Origin: Krasilnikovozyma curviuscula
Taxonomy: Eukaryota > Basidiomycota > Tremellomycetes > Cystofilobasidiales > Mrakiaceae
Assembly: GCA_014825775.1 (NCBI GenBank)
Contig: MVAQ01000022.1
Span: 1-64,000 of the forward strand
DNA length: 64,000 nucleotides
Direction of reading: 5' to 3'
Shown here: positions 47,466 to 59,917 of the stretch, in pieces
How the letters are laid out: every line of letters starts with the position of its first letter
How positions within the stretch are numbered: position 1 is the first letter of the stretch
Made by a program: the position numbers and the translations under genes
Notes under the pieces: generated by a model
What the model was told of the DNA's origin: nothing
Databases searched by the model: none
What the model saw: the letters and a program-made list of their open reading frames with translations, nothing else

Positions 47466-49590
47466 ATGTCAGCATCCCAATCTTCATCTCCGAGCAGCTC
47501 GTTTTCATCTTCGAGTAACAATATGGACTCGATCTCAAATCGTCATCAACTCAATCCCGATGCTGACGCTGGTCCAACAACTCCACCTTCGACCTGGGAC
47601 CAACACTACATCGGTTCAGTATCTGATGCAGGAAAATATGTAAACCTACTATCGTCTGGTGATGTCAACAAAGGGCTCGGAATCACAACTCTGGCAGGTG
47701 GAAATGGAGGTCCAGACAGCGTGGCTATGATCCCTTCGTTCTCAAACCACTCGGAGGAATTCTCAGAAGATCATGTAATCACGATCGAAAATGAATCTCG
47801 TCAACACAATCAGGGCTACTTCGGTGAGTCTCAGAGCTACCACGCTCGTAGAGGTGCGAAGTTAGCTGCTTCACCTCCGACGAGCCTCGATGCATCTCCA
47901 ACCAGGGCATCTTTTGTATCTAGTGAGCATTCGCTTCTCCATTGTTCTTCGATGATGTTTTTAACTGACTGATGATCGCGCACTGTCCTTTGTCTTTTCT
48001 CTCTGGAATAACTTAGAGAACCATCCCAACGAACCACCACGAAGCAGAAACGGCACCCACGAAACCAGCACATTCACCTCTGCAACCGCTTCTACATATA
48101 TTGATATGCCAACTTTTCACCCGCTGTCAGACCCTCACAATGAAAAATCATTATCAACCCCAACAGCAGCTGAAACATCGTCGCTACTGGAACATCAGCC
48201 CATCTCAACCGGATCAAAGAAAGCGACGTTTTTTGATTCCCAGGTGTATTGGTTGGGAATGTACTTTATGTTCAACTTGGGATTGACACTGTTCAACAAG
48301 GTTGTCCTTGTCAGTTTCCCTTTCCCATATGTGAGTCTTTGCTTCCCTGCATTTGTTTTGCAACCGGGACAAGGCTGACACATGACCGCTTCTTCTTTTT
48401 CTTCTTGTTTCGCTTCAGACACTGACGGGACTACATGCTCTAAGTGGTACTGCCGGATGCTTTGTTGCTCTGAAGAGAGGATACTTCGTAAGACATTGTT
48501 TTTTAAATTTGAGGTAGTACGCACCTGACAGCTTGCTTGTCATTGGCTGTTACAGGTCCCTGCGCGATTGAACTTGACGGACAACCTCATTATGGCAGCT
48601 TTCTCAGTTCTCTACACTATTAATATTGCTGTTTCCAATATATCTCTTCAACTCGTAACTGTTCCAGTGAGTTCGTCGCGTGAAAATACGACTTTGATCT
48701 CTTCACTGATCTTCACTGACTTGCTGACTGCTCTACAGTTTCATCAAGTCGTCCGCGCTGCGACACCGCTCTTCACTATCTTTATCTCGGTCTTATTTCT
48801 CAAATCCAAGTTCAGTATGAGGAAACTGGTCAGCTTGTTACCTGTCGTGGCTGGAGTTGGATTCGCGTGAGTCTTCCTTCAAGGTTCTCTTTTCGCCTCT
48901 TTACGCTCTGATCGAAAGCATTTTGTAAATTTTCTTAGTACTTATGGTGATTACTATTTCACGCTGCTTGGTCTCCTCCTTACCCTCCTCGGAACTTTCC
49001 TCGCAGCGCTCAAGACGGTAGTAACAAACATCATGCAAACTGGCGGGGGTGGTCGACTGAAACTTCACCCACTGGACTTGTTGATGAGAATGTCACCCCT
49101 GGCGTTTATTCAGTGTGTAGTCTATGGGCATATGAGTGGGGAGTTAGAGAGAGTTAGGAGATACGGTGCCAGAGAGATGAATAACACGAAGCTGTTTGCT
49201 CTATTGATCAACGGGATCATTGCCTTCGGGTTAAATGTCGTCAGCTTCACGGCCAACAAAAAGACATCGGCTTTGACTATGAGTGAATTAGGTCCTGCAA
49301 TTGCTTTACAGTTATATATAACTGACTTTCTTCTTTTGGCCACTCAGCTGTTGCTGCTAATGTCAAGCAGGTCCTTACCATCGTTCTGGCCGTCATCATT
49401 TTCGACCTCACTCTCAACGTGAATTCTGAACCATCTTATTAGTTATTTTTCGTTAAATCTGACTTGGTCCATTTTCCTACTGCAGCCTGTCAACATGCTT
49501 GGAATCTCCCTGACTCTGGTCGGAGGCGCTTTCTACGCCTACATCGAATTTACCGAAAAGGTCAAAAAAGCGCAACTTCATCGAACGTGA
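47466..49590 (+). CDS. Triose-phosphate/nucleotide-sugar transporter family protein (TPT/SLC35 type)
   Basis: Golgi/ER drug-metabolite-superfamily transporters of this group exchange nucleotide sugars. A Ser-rich, hydrophilic N-terminus of about 230 residues precedes roughly ten helices. The first helix contains YWLGMYFMFNLGLTLFNKVV (the family's Asn-Lys). Then follow LHALSGTAGCFVAL, SVLYTINIAVSNISL, FHQVVRAATPLFTI and TYGDYYFTLLGLLLTLLGTF. The diagnostic LAALKTVVTNIMQTG is followed by LHPLDLLMRMSPLAF. The C-terminal helices include TSALTMSELG, QVLTIVLAVIIFDLTLNPVN and GISLTLVGGAFYAYIEF. Short introns split the helices. Substrate is not determinable; UDP-xylose or GDP-mannose supply would fit the glycan genes nearby, but that is speculation. 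Confidence 0.83.
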
Positions 49591-50078
49591 TGATCTAATG
49601 GCCTGTAGCCTCACCTGGAGACACCTGTTTCTCAGTTCCTTGTTCACGCCATCGGAAACTCTGGTGAGCCGCGGCGACAAATCTTCTTGGTCGAAGCGAA
49701 TCTTGTTATATCCCTCCCCTAGATGACAATTGGACTACATCTTTTATTATGATATGATTCCGAGGTCTAAATTGGATGCGACAAGAGGGTTGGAAAAAAT
49801 GAGCTTTCATAGAATCAATCTCCCAACTCAGACTTGGCTTTGCAAGACATTTCCTAGTTGAACGGGGGATCGCTGCAACAGGCAGTGTAACAAAAATAGC
49901 GGCTTGAGCTAAAAGGCTAACCTAACTCAACCAAAGTTGACACACCTCCTTTGACCTCGCAAGCGCGCAACGGCCACCCATTAGTATTGCATTCGAGGAA
50001 TTTCGCAAACAACAACAAGTATTCTACTCCTGCCATATGGGTACTTCATCCTCTAAATTCTGCTATGCTAAGAACAGG
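49591..50078. other. Intergenic region between convergent genes
   Basis: These 490 bases lie between the transporter and bZIP-like paralog A, which converge. Likely two 3' UTRs; nothing else recognised. Confidence 0.5.
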
Positions 50079-50772
50079 TTACTCTCTTTGCCCTCCCTCC
50101 ATCCTGTATCTTGCTTCCCCTGCTCTCAACTCTGCAAGAATGCGCTCGAGCTCTTGACCTCGCCTGAGGGAAGCTTCCAGGGCGATCTGAGAGGAGTCAA
50201 GAATCTGATCTATTACAGAGAGAGAGGAGTATGGGGGGAAGTTTGGATCAATTAGCGGAAAGTTTTATCATCAAGCGAAACGGCAGTGCGACCGACGACT
50301 CGCAACGATATGTCGCGAGGTAAAATACGTGCCCTTTTCGGCTACCTCGGCTTCTAAGTTTTCTACGTCAAAAGCCTCGTCGTTTTGAAAGCTTTCTGCA
50401 GAGACTTCGGTTGAGTATGTCTCTTGGACTGGTTCTGACTCTTCAGGGTACACCTGTTGTTGTGAAAACGGTTGGTTTGCTGTTTGCTGCAAAGCTGAAC
50501 ACTGTGGAGAATGGGTCTGTCGAAAATTTTGAGGATCAGACGAGTCTTTGAAAGCCAGGTTCAGAGAAGGGGGACCAGAATCTGACAGAAAGAATCAGCT
50601 TGCAAACTGCGATGACACGACTGACCAGGTCGTCATCGAACAACCTTCACTGACCGTTGGTGAAGTCTCCTTCTGGTAACATACTTCCAGATATAGGTTT
50701 TTCACAGGGAGAGCCTTCAGAACTGTTGCTATCGTTCATTTCAACGTCCTCGTTTGAAGGATCTGTAGACAT
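50079..50772 (-). CDS. bZIP-like paralog A with acidic replacement of the basic region
   Basis: Three exons (50655-50772, 50333-50581, 50079-50209) give 165 codons plus stop. The final exon carries the zipper, DQILDSSQIALEASLRRG then QELERILAELRAGEA, closely like paralogs B and C. The residues that align without gaps to their basic regions are EVSAESFQNDEAFDVENL here against RKHARTFREKQASTIEKF in C. Thus Arg/Lys become Glu/Val/Gln/Asp and the N-x7-R signature becomes T-x7-Q. The rest is Ser/Gln/Glu-rich. The exon 2/3 junction needs a GC donor (GGCACGT); it restores the same phase-1 intron found in B and C. ATG 50772 is assumed; an open frame extends upstream without ATG. Confidence 0.6.
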
Positions 50773-51680
50773 GCCCAGGATGACACCTAGCGGTTGTTCT
50801 GAGGGGAGATAGAAAGGAATTCCAAACCAGAAGTGCTCTTTGTACTGGAGTAAATCTTTGAGAGCTCGACTAGAGGTTTTTTTTTAGAGGAGGTTTGGAG
50901 ATGAAAATGGCTGACTCTCTCTTACTTTTCCCCAACTTTTTGAAATCAACGCACCATAAACGCCCAGGTCTTTGACTATGGGAGTCTCGACGTTTCACAT
51001 ACTCGTATCAGTGAGAAGATTTGAAAGCAAATCTTCTTCGCTTCGCTGCTTGGCCCGTGGCCGTCTGGATATCTTCGCTTCAAGCCCCGCTCCTTTGTCT
51101 CTGACGTGAGGTAATCTACCGTTGGTCATTGCTCTCAAGCGGTCAAAAACGAGACGCGAGAACACCGGATTGGACTGCAGCAGTACAGTATGTACTTGAG
51201 CTTGAACTGATCTATTCTTGTATTTGTCAAAGGGAGCAGCTAGTGACAAGTCCTAGCTCAGTATTGCCGGCTAGGGCGAACGAGTGAGGCCCTTTGCAGG
51301 TCTTCTGTTCCTTTTGCTCGATCGTGAGCTTCAGGGAAGGAAATGATGATGATCGGCCTAGCTGCTCTACAACGCTTTGTTGTGAAAGGTTATAGCAAAC
51401 TAAAACGGTATTGCTTCGGTGCGGAAACTCTTGCTCGCGAGACCTAAGTGAAGGGTGGTTGATAGATAAAACCATTATGAATCTACACAATCCCTGGTGG
51501 ATCTGAATATAGTATGAGAGTGTGTGGTGGTGGTACAGTATGACAAGTCGTCGTTCTGTTGAAGAGGCACATAGAGAGCGGTCAGCTTTGCGAATTCCTG
51601 GAAGGTGAGTCAAAGCACTTGATGCCACAACGTACCGCACTCCCAAGCTGATATGGTACATTTTTAGACTTCCAAAAAGA
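50773..51680 (-). other. Region upstream of paralog A, unresolved
   Basis: Between paralog A and the PAM18 stop there are open stretches on the minus strand, for example one at 50995-51249 containing RRPRAKQRSEEDLL, but no ATG-started frame joins them cleanly. They may be additional 5' exons of paralog A or untranslated sequence. Confidence 0.35.
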
Positions 51681-52449
51681 CTATCGCGGTGCAATCTTTT
51701 CCTAGATATCACAACAAACGGTTTGATTAGCACAGTGTGACAACGGGTACGGCAGCTCAGCGAGATCCAATTGGTTGAATCAGAGTAAAACGTACAAGGA
51801 AATCCTTTGCTTCATTTATTTTGGATGCAACATATGGTGACTATTAATGAAATAAGGAAAGCGTAAATAACTGTGTCAAACCGCACGCTGCTATCGAACG
51901 ACAAAAATAAAGCGTTCGACTAATTCCCAGACTTACACCTCCTCGATCCGGGTGATTCGCAATCATGACTTGACACAGGGTAAAAATGATGTTAGCACAG
52001 TAGCACATTTTATGAGCGGACAGAAACGACGTACTTCTTCGGTGAGCATCCTTGATTTTCTTCACCGTCACAGGGTCTCTACAAGGTGACAAGCGAACAA
52101 AAGTACATACCCGTCAGTATTCCGAAGGGTTTTAAAGCGCAAGAGCAGCCCTCCGACCAAATTGCCTTCCTCCTCAGCCTATCCAAACTTCCCAAGCTAC
52201 TCCTAACTCGCCTTCAAAGCACAATAAACGAAACACTCACTTGATCCCTAATATCAGCTTTGCTTCTCGGCCATCCAGCTTGGGTTGAAAGCCTCCCTTC
52301 ACGAAAGCTGCTGTCTTGGATCCTCCGCCGAGTATTGAGCGTAACAGCGACTGAGGAGGGCCGATTCAGAGCAGAAAAATTGGAATAGAAAAGAACAAGA
52401 TTAGCCTGAGATAACTGTGACAGGCTTAAGTTTTACTCACGAATACCAT
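51681..52449 (-). CDS. PAM18: PAM18/TIM14 J-domain subunit of the mitochondrial import motor
   Basis: Pam18 stimulates mtHsp70 at the TIM23 channel. The J-domain is clear: AFVKGGFQPKLDGREAKLIL, GIKDPVTVKKIKDAHRRI, the HPD motif in MIANHPDRGGSPY and ASKINEAKDFLE, ending EKIAPR at 51681. Five or so introns interrupt it. From ATG 52449 (MVF, then SLLRSILGGG) the product is only about 85 residues and lacks the N-terminal transmembrane helix usual in Pam18. An upstream exon supplying it is likely (a possible acceptor lies at about 52495), but I could not find a hydrophobic exon. Confidence 0.85.
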
Positions 52450-54731
52450 TGTCTTGAATGTGAAAATTGCTGGGTCGAAGTTAGAAGCTCTGCGAGGTTG
52501 AGGGAAAAAATGTGAATTCGAAGGCAGCGCTCGACGTCAACCTGTCTAGACAGTCAACAGCTCAGACAAGATACCCTGTTTTCTTCCAGAGGATCAATAC
52601 AGACCTTTTTGTTTTAAGCTTGATATCAGATTCTGGGCTAAATAGCTGGTCAAATTGGAATTTATTCAGCTCTGCTGGCGCTGACGTTCTAGCTGGTAAT
52701 ATGGAATGTAGAGAGGACTCAGGTTGTACTATGCAACGTGGATATAGCCAACCAGGGTATCCAAGACTAGTCCCAGGTGCATCCTTCACCCTTGTTGGCC
52801 CTTGCCCCACGTCGCTTGTCCTCACTTCCCGACAGAGAAAGTAATCCAGTCTCAATCAACAGCACCACACTTAGAACCTAGACAATAATCCCTTGATCCA
52901 CTATTAACTCAACACCTTCACTCCGTGCTCAACTCATTGGTATCTGCAGGTGAGAGCTTGTTTTGGAGTTTTCAACCAGGAGATCAGTTTTCCAAGTTGG
53001 AGGGCGCCTGTATTTGAGATTCTGGTTCTATTGTTTGGGATAAATCGGTAACCCGTTGTTAACGTCTAAAAAGTCAAAGAAGGTAGACAAGAGATCGCAG
53101 CACCACCACGAGCGACCAACTGGCAAATACCACCTGTCGTACGGCTCTCAAAACACTGATTCCCAAATCTCCAATCAGTGTGACTGTTGCTGTTCTTCAC
53201 TGCCCTCTATTACCAGCCCCACAATTGTTGTTGGCATTACTTCTTCGGTGACATCACTCTTTCTCTCCTGAAGCTACATGGTGCTCCTTCGGGAAGTCGA
53301 CAATCTTTCACTTGGTTCCAATGTCTATGAAACCCTTGGTCCGAAAGATGAATGTTGGTCAGCTTTAGGTTCCTCAGAGGTAGTATATTTTCGTCGGTAG
53401 CGTCACAGGTGACACTCTCGGTTTGTAACACCTTCGCTGGCCATACGAGCTTTGCTCCTTATTATTCTCAAGGTCCTTTTCGGTGAAAGCAATCACAGCT
53501 CTGGTGTTTACATTGGGCACCTCCTTGAATCCTTCGAATAAGTTTCCGAGCTGGAAGTCATTTGTTCCTTTACAAAACGTCAGCCGTTCAAGCGATGAGA
53601 TCCAACACTGGCTTGCAATTCATCCTTGTCGTGAGGAGGGATGGCAGATTGTGTGGAATAAGCATGATTCTGAATCTATTTGGTGACCTTTTCGGTCAAA
53701 GCAAAGAGGTCAAAGACTTCTGTTTCGCGCCAGCTGGCGGTCCTTCGTGTTGCCTGGCCCAGCTTTTCCCCCTCAAGAGATCTCTCCTCGCCTTGACTTG
53801 CCTCCCACCTCGTATCCTTTGTCTGTTGCTCACATATGAGCATAATATCTAAGATTCATTGATTTATTGGTCATAGGCGTCCCTGGGCAATTGCAAGTTC
53901 CATTGTCGCTGCACCTCTCCTGACCGAGCACTTAGATCACCGTCGGCGGGACAGTGCTTCACCTGTCACGTTCAGGTCACTTTGTTACTCGTCTCCGCTT
54001 CTCTGCATTTGGTTAGAATTAAGTGTCCAATTACTAGCAAGTTTGCGAGTCAAGTGAACCACACTGTCCCATTACATAGGTGCTGCTGGAGACAGTGTGC
54101 CCTCCCCTCAGCGGGCGGCGCGCATATCTTCTCTTGCTCTCAAACCAGTACGGTTGAAAGTCTGCCGGTCCTTGCTTGTGAACCGTGTCAGGGTGTACGA
54201 ATATCTCTTAATTTGGACATGCCGTCCTCAACCGGAACGGCGTATCTTCGTGCAGACAAAAATTCAGCTTCCGGCGGGGCTGCGCGGAGCCTCAAAAGTG
54301 TTGCAAATCCGTTTGCTCGAAGCGGATGGGTGAGTCGGTTTCCCAGTTTTTTTCGATCTGATTCTGACTGAACTCACCTGGTATTTATAGTCTTGTACTA
54401 TGGGCTGATTTCAGCTCTTTTCTGCCTGATTTTACTGAAGTACAGCAGAATTTAGATTTGTAAACAACAACATTGCCACACGCCTGTTGTGTTGCCCCTT
54501 GACCTCTCCATTTTTCCTAAGGGTGTTCCTAGTCTTCCTCCTGTTGGCCCCCTTTGTCGTCTTCGTGGCCCTTCATGGCACCTGAGTCTCAAAATCGGCC
54601 GTTTGCAACCCCCTTGACGGAGCGGGTGCGAGCCCCCTTGAAAAAATATGGTGGTCCTTTTCTCACCCAGCGAATCCCCCTCCTTCCCACACCTCCCACA
54701 CCTCCCACCAATTCAAGCGTTTCCACCCACC
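52450..54731. other. Long intergenic region, no gene recognised
   Basis: This 2.3 kb separates PAM18 from the MFS gene, the longest gap in the window. Small ATG frames exist (for example near 53278) but none shows family features or convincing splicing. It could hold a long regulated promoter for the transporter, a missing PAM18 exon, or a non-coding transcript. Confidence 0.4.
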
Positions 54732-57512
54732 ATGTCCTCTCAAGCTGACATTGAAAAGCAGAAGCAACAGCAAAAGACCATTGGCCATGCTGAAAACATC
54801 TCGATGGACAACCTCCACAACTTAAAGGCTGCTGTTGTCAAGGACGAAGCGACAATCAAGCTGGAGAAGAGATTGCGACTCAAGATCGACTTGAGAATGA
54901 TGTACGTTGAACTATCTTCCAGTATACCAGCCTCATCGACCTCACGATACTTCTCCGACGTCGTGTTTTTCTGCTGCTGTCAAACCTGACCTGACGCTTT
55001 ATTTTTGGCTCCTTTCCGCGTCGTGTGTCACCTTCCCATAGGCCAATCCTCGTCGTGATTTACATTCTCAACTATGTATGCCAATCCCTTTTCCCTTCTT
55101 ACATCTTGAGTATGCTGACATCTTGTCGCTTTCTTTGTAATTAGATTTCGCGAAACAATGGTGAGTTGACAGCGCGGCGGGTTTCCCCTGACCTATCTGC
55201 TGGCAACGCGAGCTGATCCTATCTGTTTCATGATTCAGCGTCCGCCGCGAAGAACAGAGGTTTAGCTGCGGATCTCAAGCTCACCGATACTGAGTATAAC
55301 ACGTAAGTTCGTTTTTTATGGGACTTTTTCCGATGTCGTTCTCGGGCTTCCAAAAGAGCCCACTGACTGTTATCCATTTCCAACTTTAAGCCTTCTCTCC
55401 ATTCTCTATGTTGGCTATATTATCGTCCAAGTTCCTTCCAATATGATCAGTACGTTTTCCTTTTCTCTCCTCAAATACTCTATATCAGGACAGGAAGCTG
55501 AAAAGGTGTTGACGCGCGCCGCTTGCAGTCTCGTACTTCGGACGACCATCCTTCTTGCTCTTTGGATGTATCTGTGGCTGGGGAACCCTCACTATTCTCT
55601 TTGGTGTCACTAAGAGTTTCAGCGGAGCTGTTGTCTGTCGTTTCTTCCTCGGTAAGAGCAGTTCTCGTGACTCGCTCGCTACTTCAAGAATTGGTGCTGA
55701 CTTAGGTCAAATTTTAAACCTGAAGGCTTCTTCGAGGCTGCTTTCCTACCAGGAGCTATGTTCTTGATTTCAAAGGTAAGAGCGCTGTCACTCAGTCCTT
55801 GGTAAGACATGCGGTCAGATTGGGGCAGCGTAGCTGACACACCGCATCTTTGACTTCTCTTCTCTCATGATTTCAACCCCTTCCAACTACCCAATTCACA
55901 CACTTCATCTAGTGGTACACTAAAAAAGAGGTAAGCTGCAACTTCCACTTGTGGCCTTTGGTAATTGCTGACGGCTGCTTTTGTTCACCACAGCTCGGTC
56001 TCAGAACTGCTGGACTCTTCTGTGGTTCTTTGATCTCGAACGCTTTCGGTCCGTTGATTGCTGCTGGTATCCTTGGAAACATGAACGGCGGTAAGTCAAG
56101 GTCATACAAGTGCTCATTTGTTGAACCTTCTCTAACTTCTATTTCTCACTTTTGCTCAGACCTTGGTCACCCAGCTTGGAGATGGGGTAAGCGTTTTTTT
56201 TTTTGTTTTTTTTTTTCTAATTTGTCGCTTTGTCGCACTTACTAACTGTCCTTGAAACACTTCTTATTGTTCATCGCATTGTCGACCATCTAAAAATTGC
56301 TTTTCGAACGTTATCTGCTTCGCTGGTATACTCGGACTACAATATATTCGACGTACTTTAGTTTTCTACGTTGAGGGCGCCATGACCGTCTTTATTGGGT
56401 TCATTGCTGTCGTCGTTCTGCCAGGTTGGTTTCAGTCTCAATTTTGACAGTGGCGGTCTGAAAGCTGAAATTCGGTATTTCCAGATTTCCCAACCAACTC
56501 TAGAGGTTTCACTGAAGCTCAGCTTGAGCTCGCTCAATCACGAATTAAGGAGGATAACGGGGTTCAAACTCAACACGATGTCGACGAGGAGAACGCAACC
56601 CCACTTCAAGCGCTCAAAATGGCATTTTCTGATTGGAGAGTCTGGAACTTGGCTCTCTCCTTGACATCCATGGTTATTTCTCTTTCTTTCAACCAGTAAG
56701 CTGACCCACAACTGTTTTTGCAATGTTCTGATCGAGACTGACGCTCAACCTCACATCCTCCGCTCAGATTCTTCCCACAGTTGACGGCCACCCTGGGATT
56801 TAGCTACACAGGAGGACTTTTGCTCTGTGCTCCACCTTGGGTGTTTGCTACAATCGTGACTTTCCTCAATGCACGACACTCTGATTACGTCCAGGAGCGA
56901 TTTTTCCACATCATCACTCCAATGATTGTCGGAATCATCGGTTTCATCATCGCCATGTCTACCACCAACGTAGCTGCTAGATACTTCTCTCTCTTCCTTC
57001 AAGCCTCCAGTTATGCTGGGTTCGTTCTCTTCTACACGTGGTGTGCGGGATCTTTCAAAAAGCCAGCTGTCAAGCGTGCGATTGCTATCGCTGCCATCAA
57101 CGCTTTCAGTCAATTGGGTAATGTTGCAGGTGCTGTGAGTACCTCTTTGTCTTTATTGCTCTTTCCTTAGCTCTTGACGGTGGAAATTGGTCGAGGCGAG
57201 GCCGACGACACCGCACGGGCGTCAACCAGCTTTATCTTATCACTGACATTTAATGTTCTCTCTTTCAGTACATTTTCCCATCTGCTTGGGGTCCTTCTTA
57301 TGAAAAATCGTAAGTTCACATCTTATTTTGGTTTTCACCTTGGTGCCAGCCGAAGCTGATGCTTTTCTCCACCTCCTCATAGCTATGGCATCTGTATCGC
57401 ATGTTTCGTAATTGCCATGGCTGGATTTTCCGTCCACGAGATCACGATGCGTAGACAGTTCAAGCAGGAGCAGATGGAAGCCATCGCTGCCACCCAAGAC
57501 TTAGAGGATTAG
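54732..57512 (+). CDS. MFS transporter, anion:cation symporter (Dal5/allantoate permease-like) family
   Basis: Plasma-membrane importer of organic anions such as allantoate, vitamins or carboxylates. The start MSSQADIEKQKQQQKTIGHA leads to a charged pre-helix (LEKRLRLKIDLRMM), then helix 1 PILVVIYILNYISRNN and the family's ADLKLTDTEYNTLLSILYVG, YIIVQVPSNMI. Later motifs are FFEAAFLPGAMFLISKWYTK (joined across introns), ELGLRTAGLFCGS, LPDFPTNSRGFTEAQLELAQ, and helices through CIACFVIAMAGFSVHEI. It has roughly a dozen introns, one carrying long T runs (56192-56217). The protein ends ATQDLED at 57512. The exact substrate is unknown. Confidence 0.88.
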
Positions 57513-57636
57513 ATAAGTCGCAGTACTAGACCTATATCAGACTGATACCAGTTGCATTGATTTACTTTCCACTCGATCATCGAGAACCTCAGAAAGAAAA
57601 GTGCTGCCAATATGACAAATGATGGTTGACTGATTA

Positions 57637-59760
57637 TTAATTCAACACCTGCTCCACCAAAACACCGTACACCAATTCTGAAACATCCTTCAAGAAGAGA
57701 ATTGGCTATAAAAACCAGAGTCAAAATGAATTAGATTCAAACCAGATTGAAGCAGTACTTGAACTCACGCTTTGTCTATCCCCTTTAACTTCTTCAAAAA
57801 CCTTTGCCAGTAATACAATCTCTCTCTTGAGCTCATCGACGTCCTGACTCGACTCTGAAAGATCATCCAGGCATTTCCAGCCCATGGCGACAGCACTGAT
57901 CACCTTACCTCTCCATCTCCAGACGCGCTCCCGGAACATCAGAGTGACTTCATCCACCTTCGAAGATTTGGTCATAGTTTCCGAATGAAGCTGAGATGAC
58001 GATTCGGAGATCAAAAAGGACAGAAGAGATCTTGCAGCCGCGGTTGAGGATGTCAAAACTGTGATATTTTGGCGTGAGGTCGGCAAGAGAGTTTTTAGCG
58101 GAGTGATGAGAGAGTTGAGGGAGACCTATTTGAAGAAAGGTAAATCAGCAAGGGCCTATGTTGCGTGAGCCTATTGGGCCAGCGACAACTCACAGACAAG
58201 AACCTCGCGCATCCGCCTCTGCTTAAACTTTTCCACAGGTCCCCTTTCAGAAGCCACCTCGCAAGATCTCCAGCCTCGACAGAACATTCACCTGTTTTAG
58301 CGTATGTCCAAGTGTTAATCAAGCTTTCCTCTACCACCTTCGCTAGCGCGTCCATTCGAAGTTGTGATGTTGGCATCGTCGGTTTTGAAGAGTGAAACAC
58401 TGATGAAACTGAGGGTGATGAAAACGGTGGGTACAGACGGTCAATGAGTTGGAGACTGAGAGTGATAGCCAGAGGGAGGAGAGAAGGGTTATAGGGGTCG
58501 TTGTAAGAAGGTGATGATTGAAGGGTTTTGAGAAGTGACTACAACAGGAAATGAAACGAGGCGTCAGGTCGCTATCAGCGTGAAAGACGACGCAACGTAG
58601 CTCACCTCAAACATTAATCCTCCTACCCCTGTACGTAGTAGCCAATTATCCTTCTGCCACGAGTCTAGTTTTAGTTTGGTGTCTCCAGGTGATACATCTG
58701 ACGGGATGGACGATTTTCGTATCACTGCTTGAAGACAGAGAAGCCCTCTGAACCTGAACTTCGGGTTAGGATCATCCATCAAAGTGAGTATTGGTGGTAG
58801 TAGTAGGCCCAGCTGAGGAGGTTCTGTGGTCTGTGATCTCAAACGAAAACCCATCAATTTGAGCTCGCAGTGATATGTGGGCGTTTCGCCTACATACGTC
58901 AACACCTTCAATAGCTCTTCTCAAAATATTCCAACAACCCCATCCCTCCCGTCCTCTCCATGGCATGTCTTGATCCACCAAATCAGCGTCTGGAAGTGGC
59001 CTGTCGAGTGGGCGGAACGAATCAGGGTGTAGTTTTCCAGAGGGATGTTTAGAGAAGAAGGGCTTTATGGAGAGGAGAGAAGGTGGTGAAAGACAGTTCA
59101 GGATTTCTGTAAACGAGAACCAAAAGATGATCTGTCAGATGGAGAGGTAGCGGCGTAAATGGTGGTAAAGTGTACTCGCGTTGAATCGACACTTTGAGCT
59201 CATTCGGTAAGACCCATTGATCCAATCCTTCATCCGATTCTCTGACATCCCATCTCGACAATTCAAGGGCCAGTTCTTCTCTCTGACCATCTTGTTGCGT
59301 CCCAGTGACTTCTCCAACCTTCAAATCCGAGGATTCAAGTTGCAAGATGGTGCCTGTGATCTGCTTGTGCCAACTTGAAACTTTGTCGACTTCTACTTCA
59401 GGATTAGAGGAGTCGGCTAGGAAGCTGGGTGGTTTCAGAGAGCTCAAGAGCATTGGTAAGGGTGGGGGAGGTGGCAGAATGATTGCCATTGGTCCTTCAA
59501 AGCCTCTGAAAATCCCAATTCCAGTCGAATCACCAACAAACAGGCTGAAATAATCGAGGAAAGTGTCAGGCCACTGTGCTAGCCGTGGGACTGTCAAAAG
59601 TCTAGCTAGCGAACCTTCGAAGTAGACCTGTCCTGTTCAGTCAGCTTTGGCCGTTATTCAATGATCTTAAATGAAATGACAGTTTTACACTGATGCTTGT
59701 CTTAGTCCTCCGACTATGGTGGGGATGTCGGATACCTGGACCAGTGGTAGTTGAGGTGTA
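57637..59760 (-). CDS. TTI2: TTI2, Tel2-interacting protein 2 (TTT complex)
   Basis: Tti2 acts with Tel2 and Tti1 in folding and stability of PIKK kinases. The core signature is present: HPDSFRPLDRPLPDADLVDQ, GCWNILRRAIE, LLLPPILTLMDDPNPKFR, FRGLLCLQAVIRKSS, WLLRTGVGGLMFESLLKTLQ and PSLLPLAITLSLQLIDR. The C-terminal exons include REIVLLAKVFEEVKGDRQS and PILFLKDVSELVYGVL, stop at 57637. The N-terminal exons contain VSDIPTIVGGLRQAS and VYFEGSLARLLTVPRLAQWP; I could not find the ATG exon, so the 5' limit is approximate. It converges with the MFS gene. Confidence 0.75.
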
Positions 59761-59917
59761 GAGCTTCAGAGTTTCGGTTCTTCTTGGACCAGCACTCGAG
59801 GATTTATCAACAATTTCTCATGATTTTGACTTCAACGAAACATGGCAGGTACTTAAGTAGTACTTCAAGCAGTCTTTCAGATAAATTCTACGAAATATTT
59901 ACATTCTATCCGTTAAA

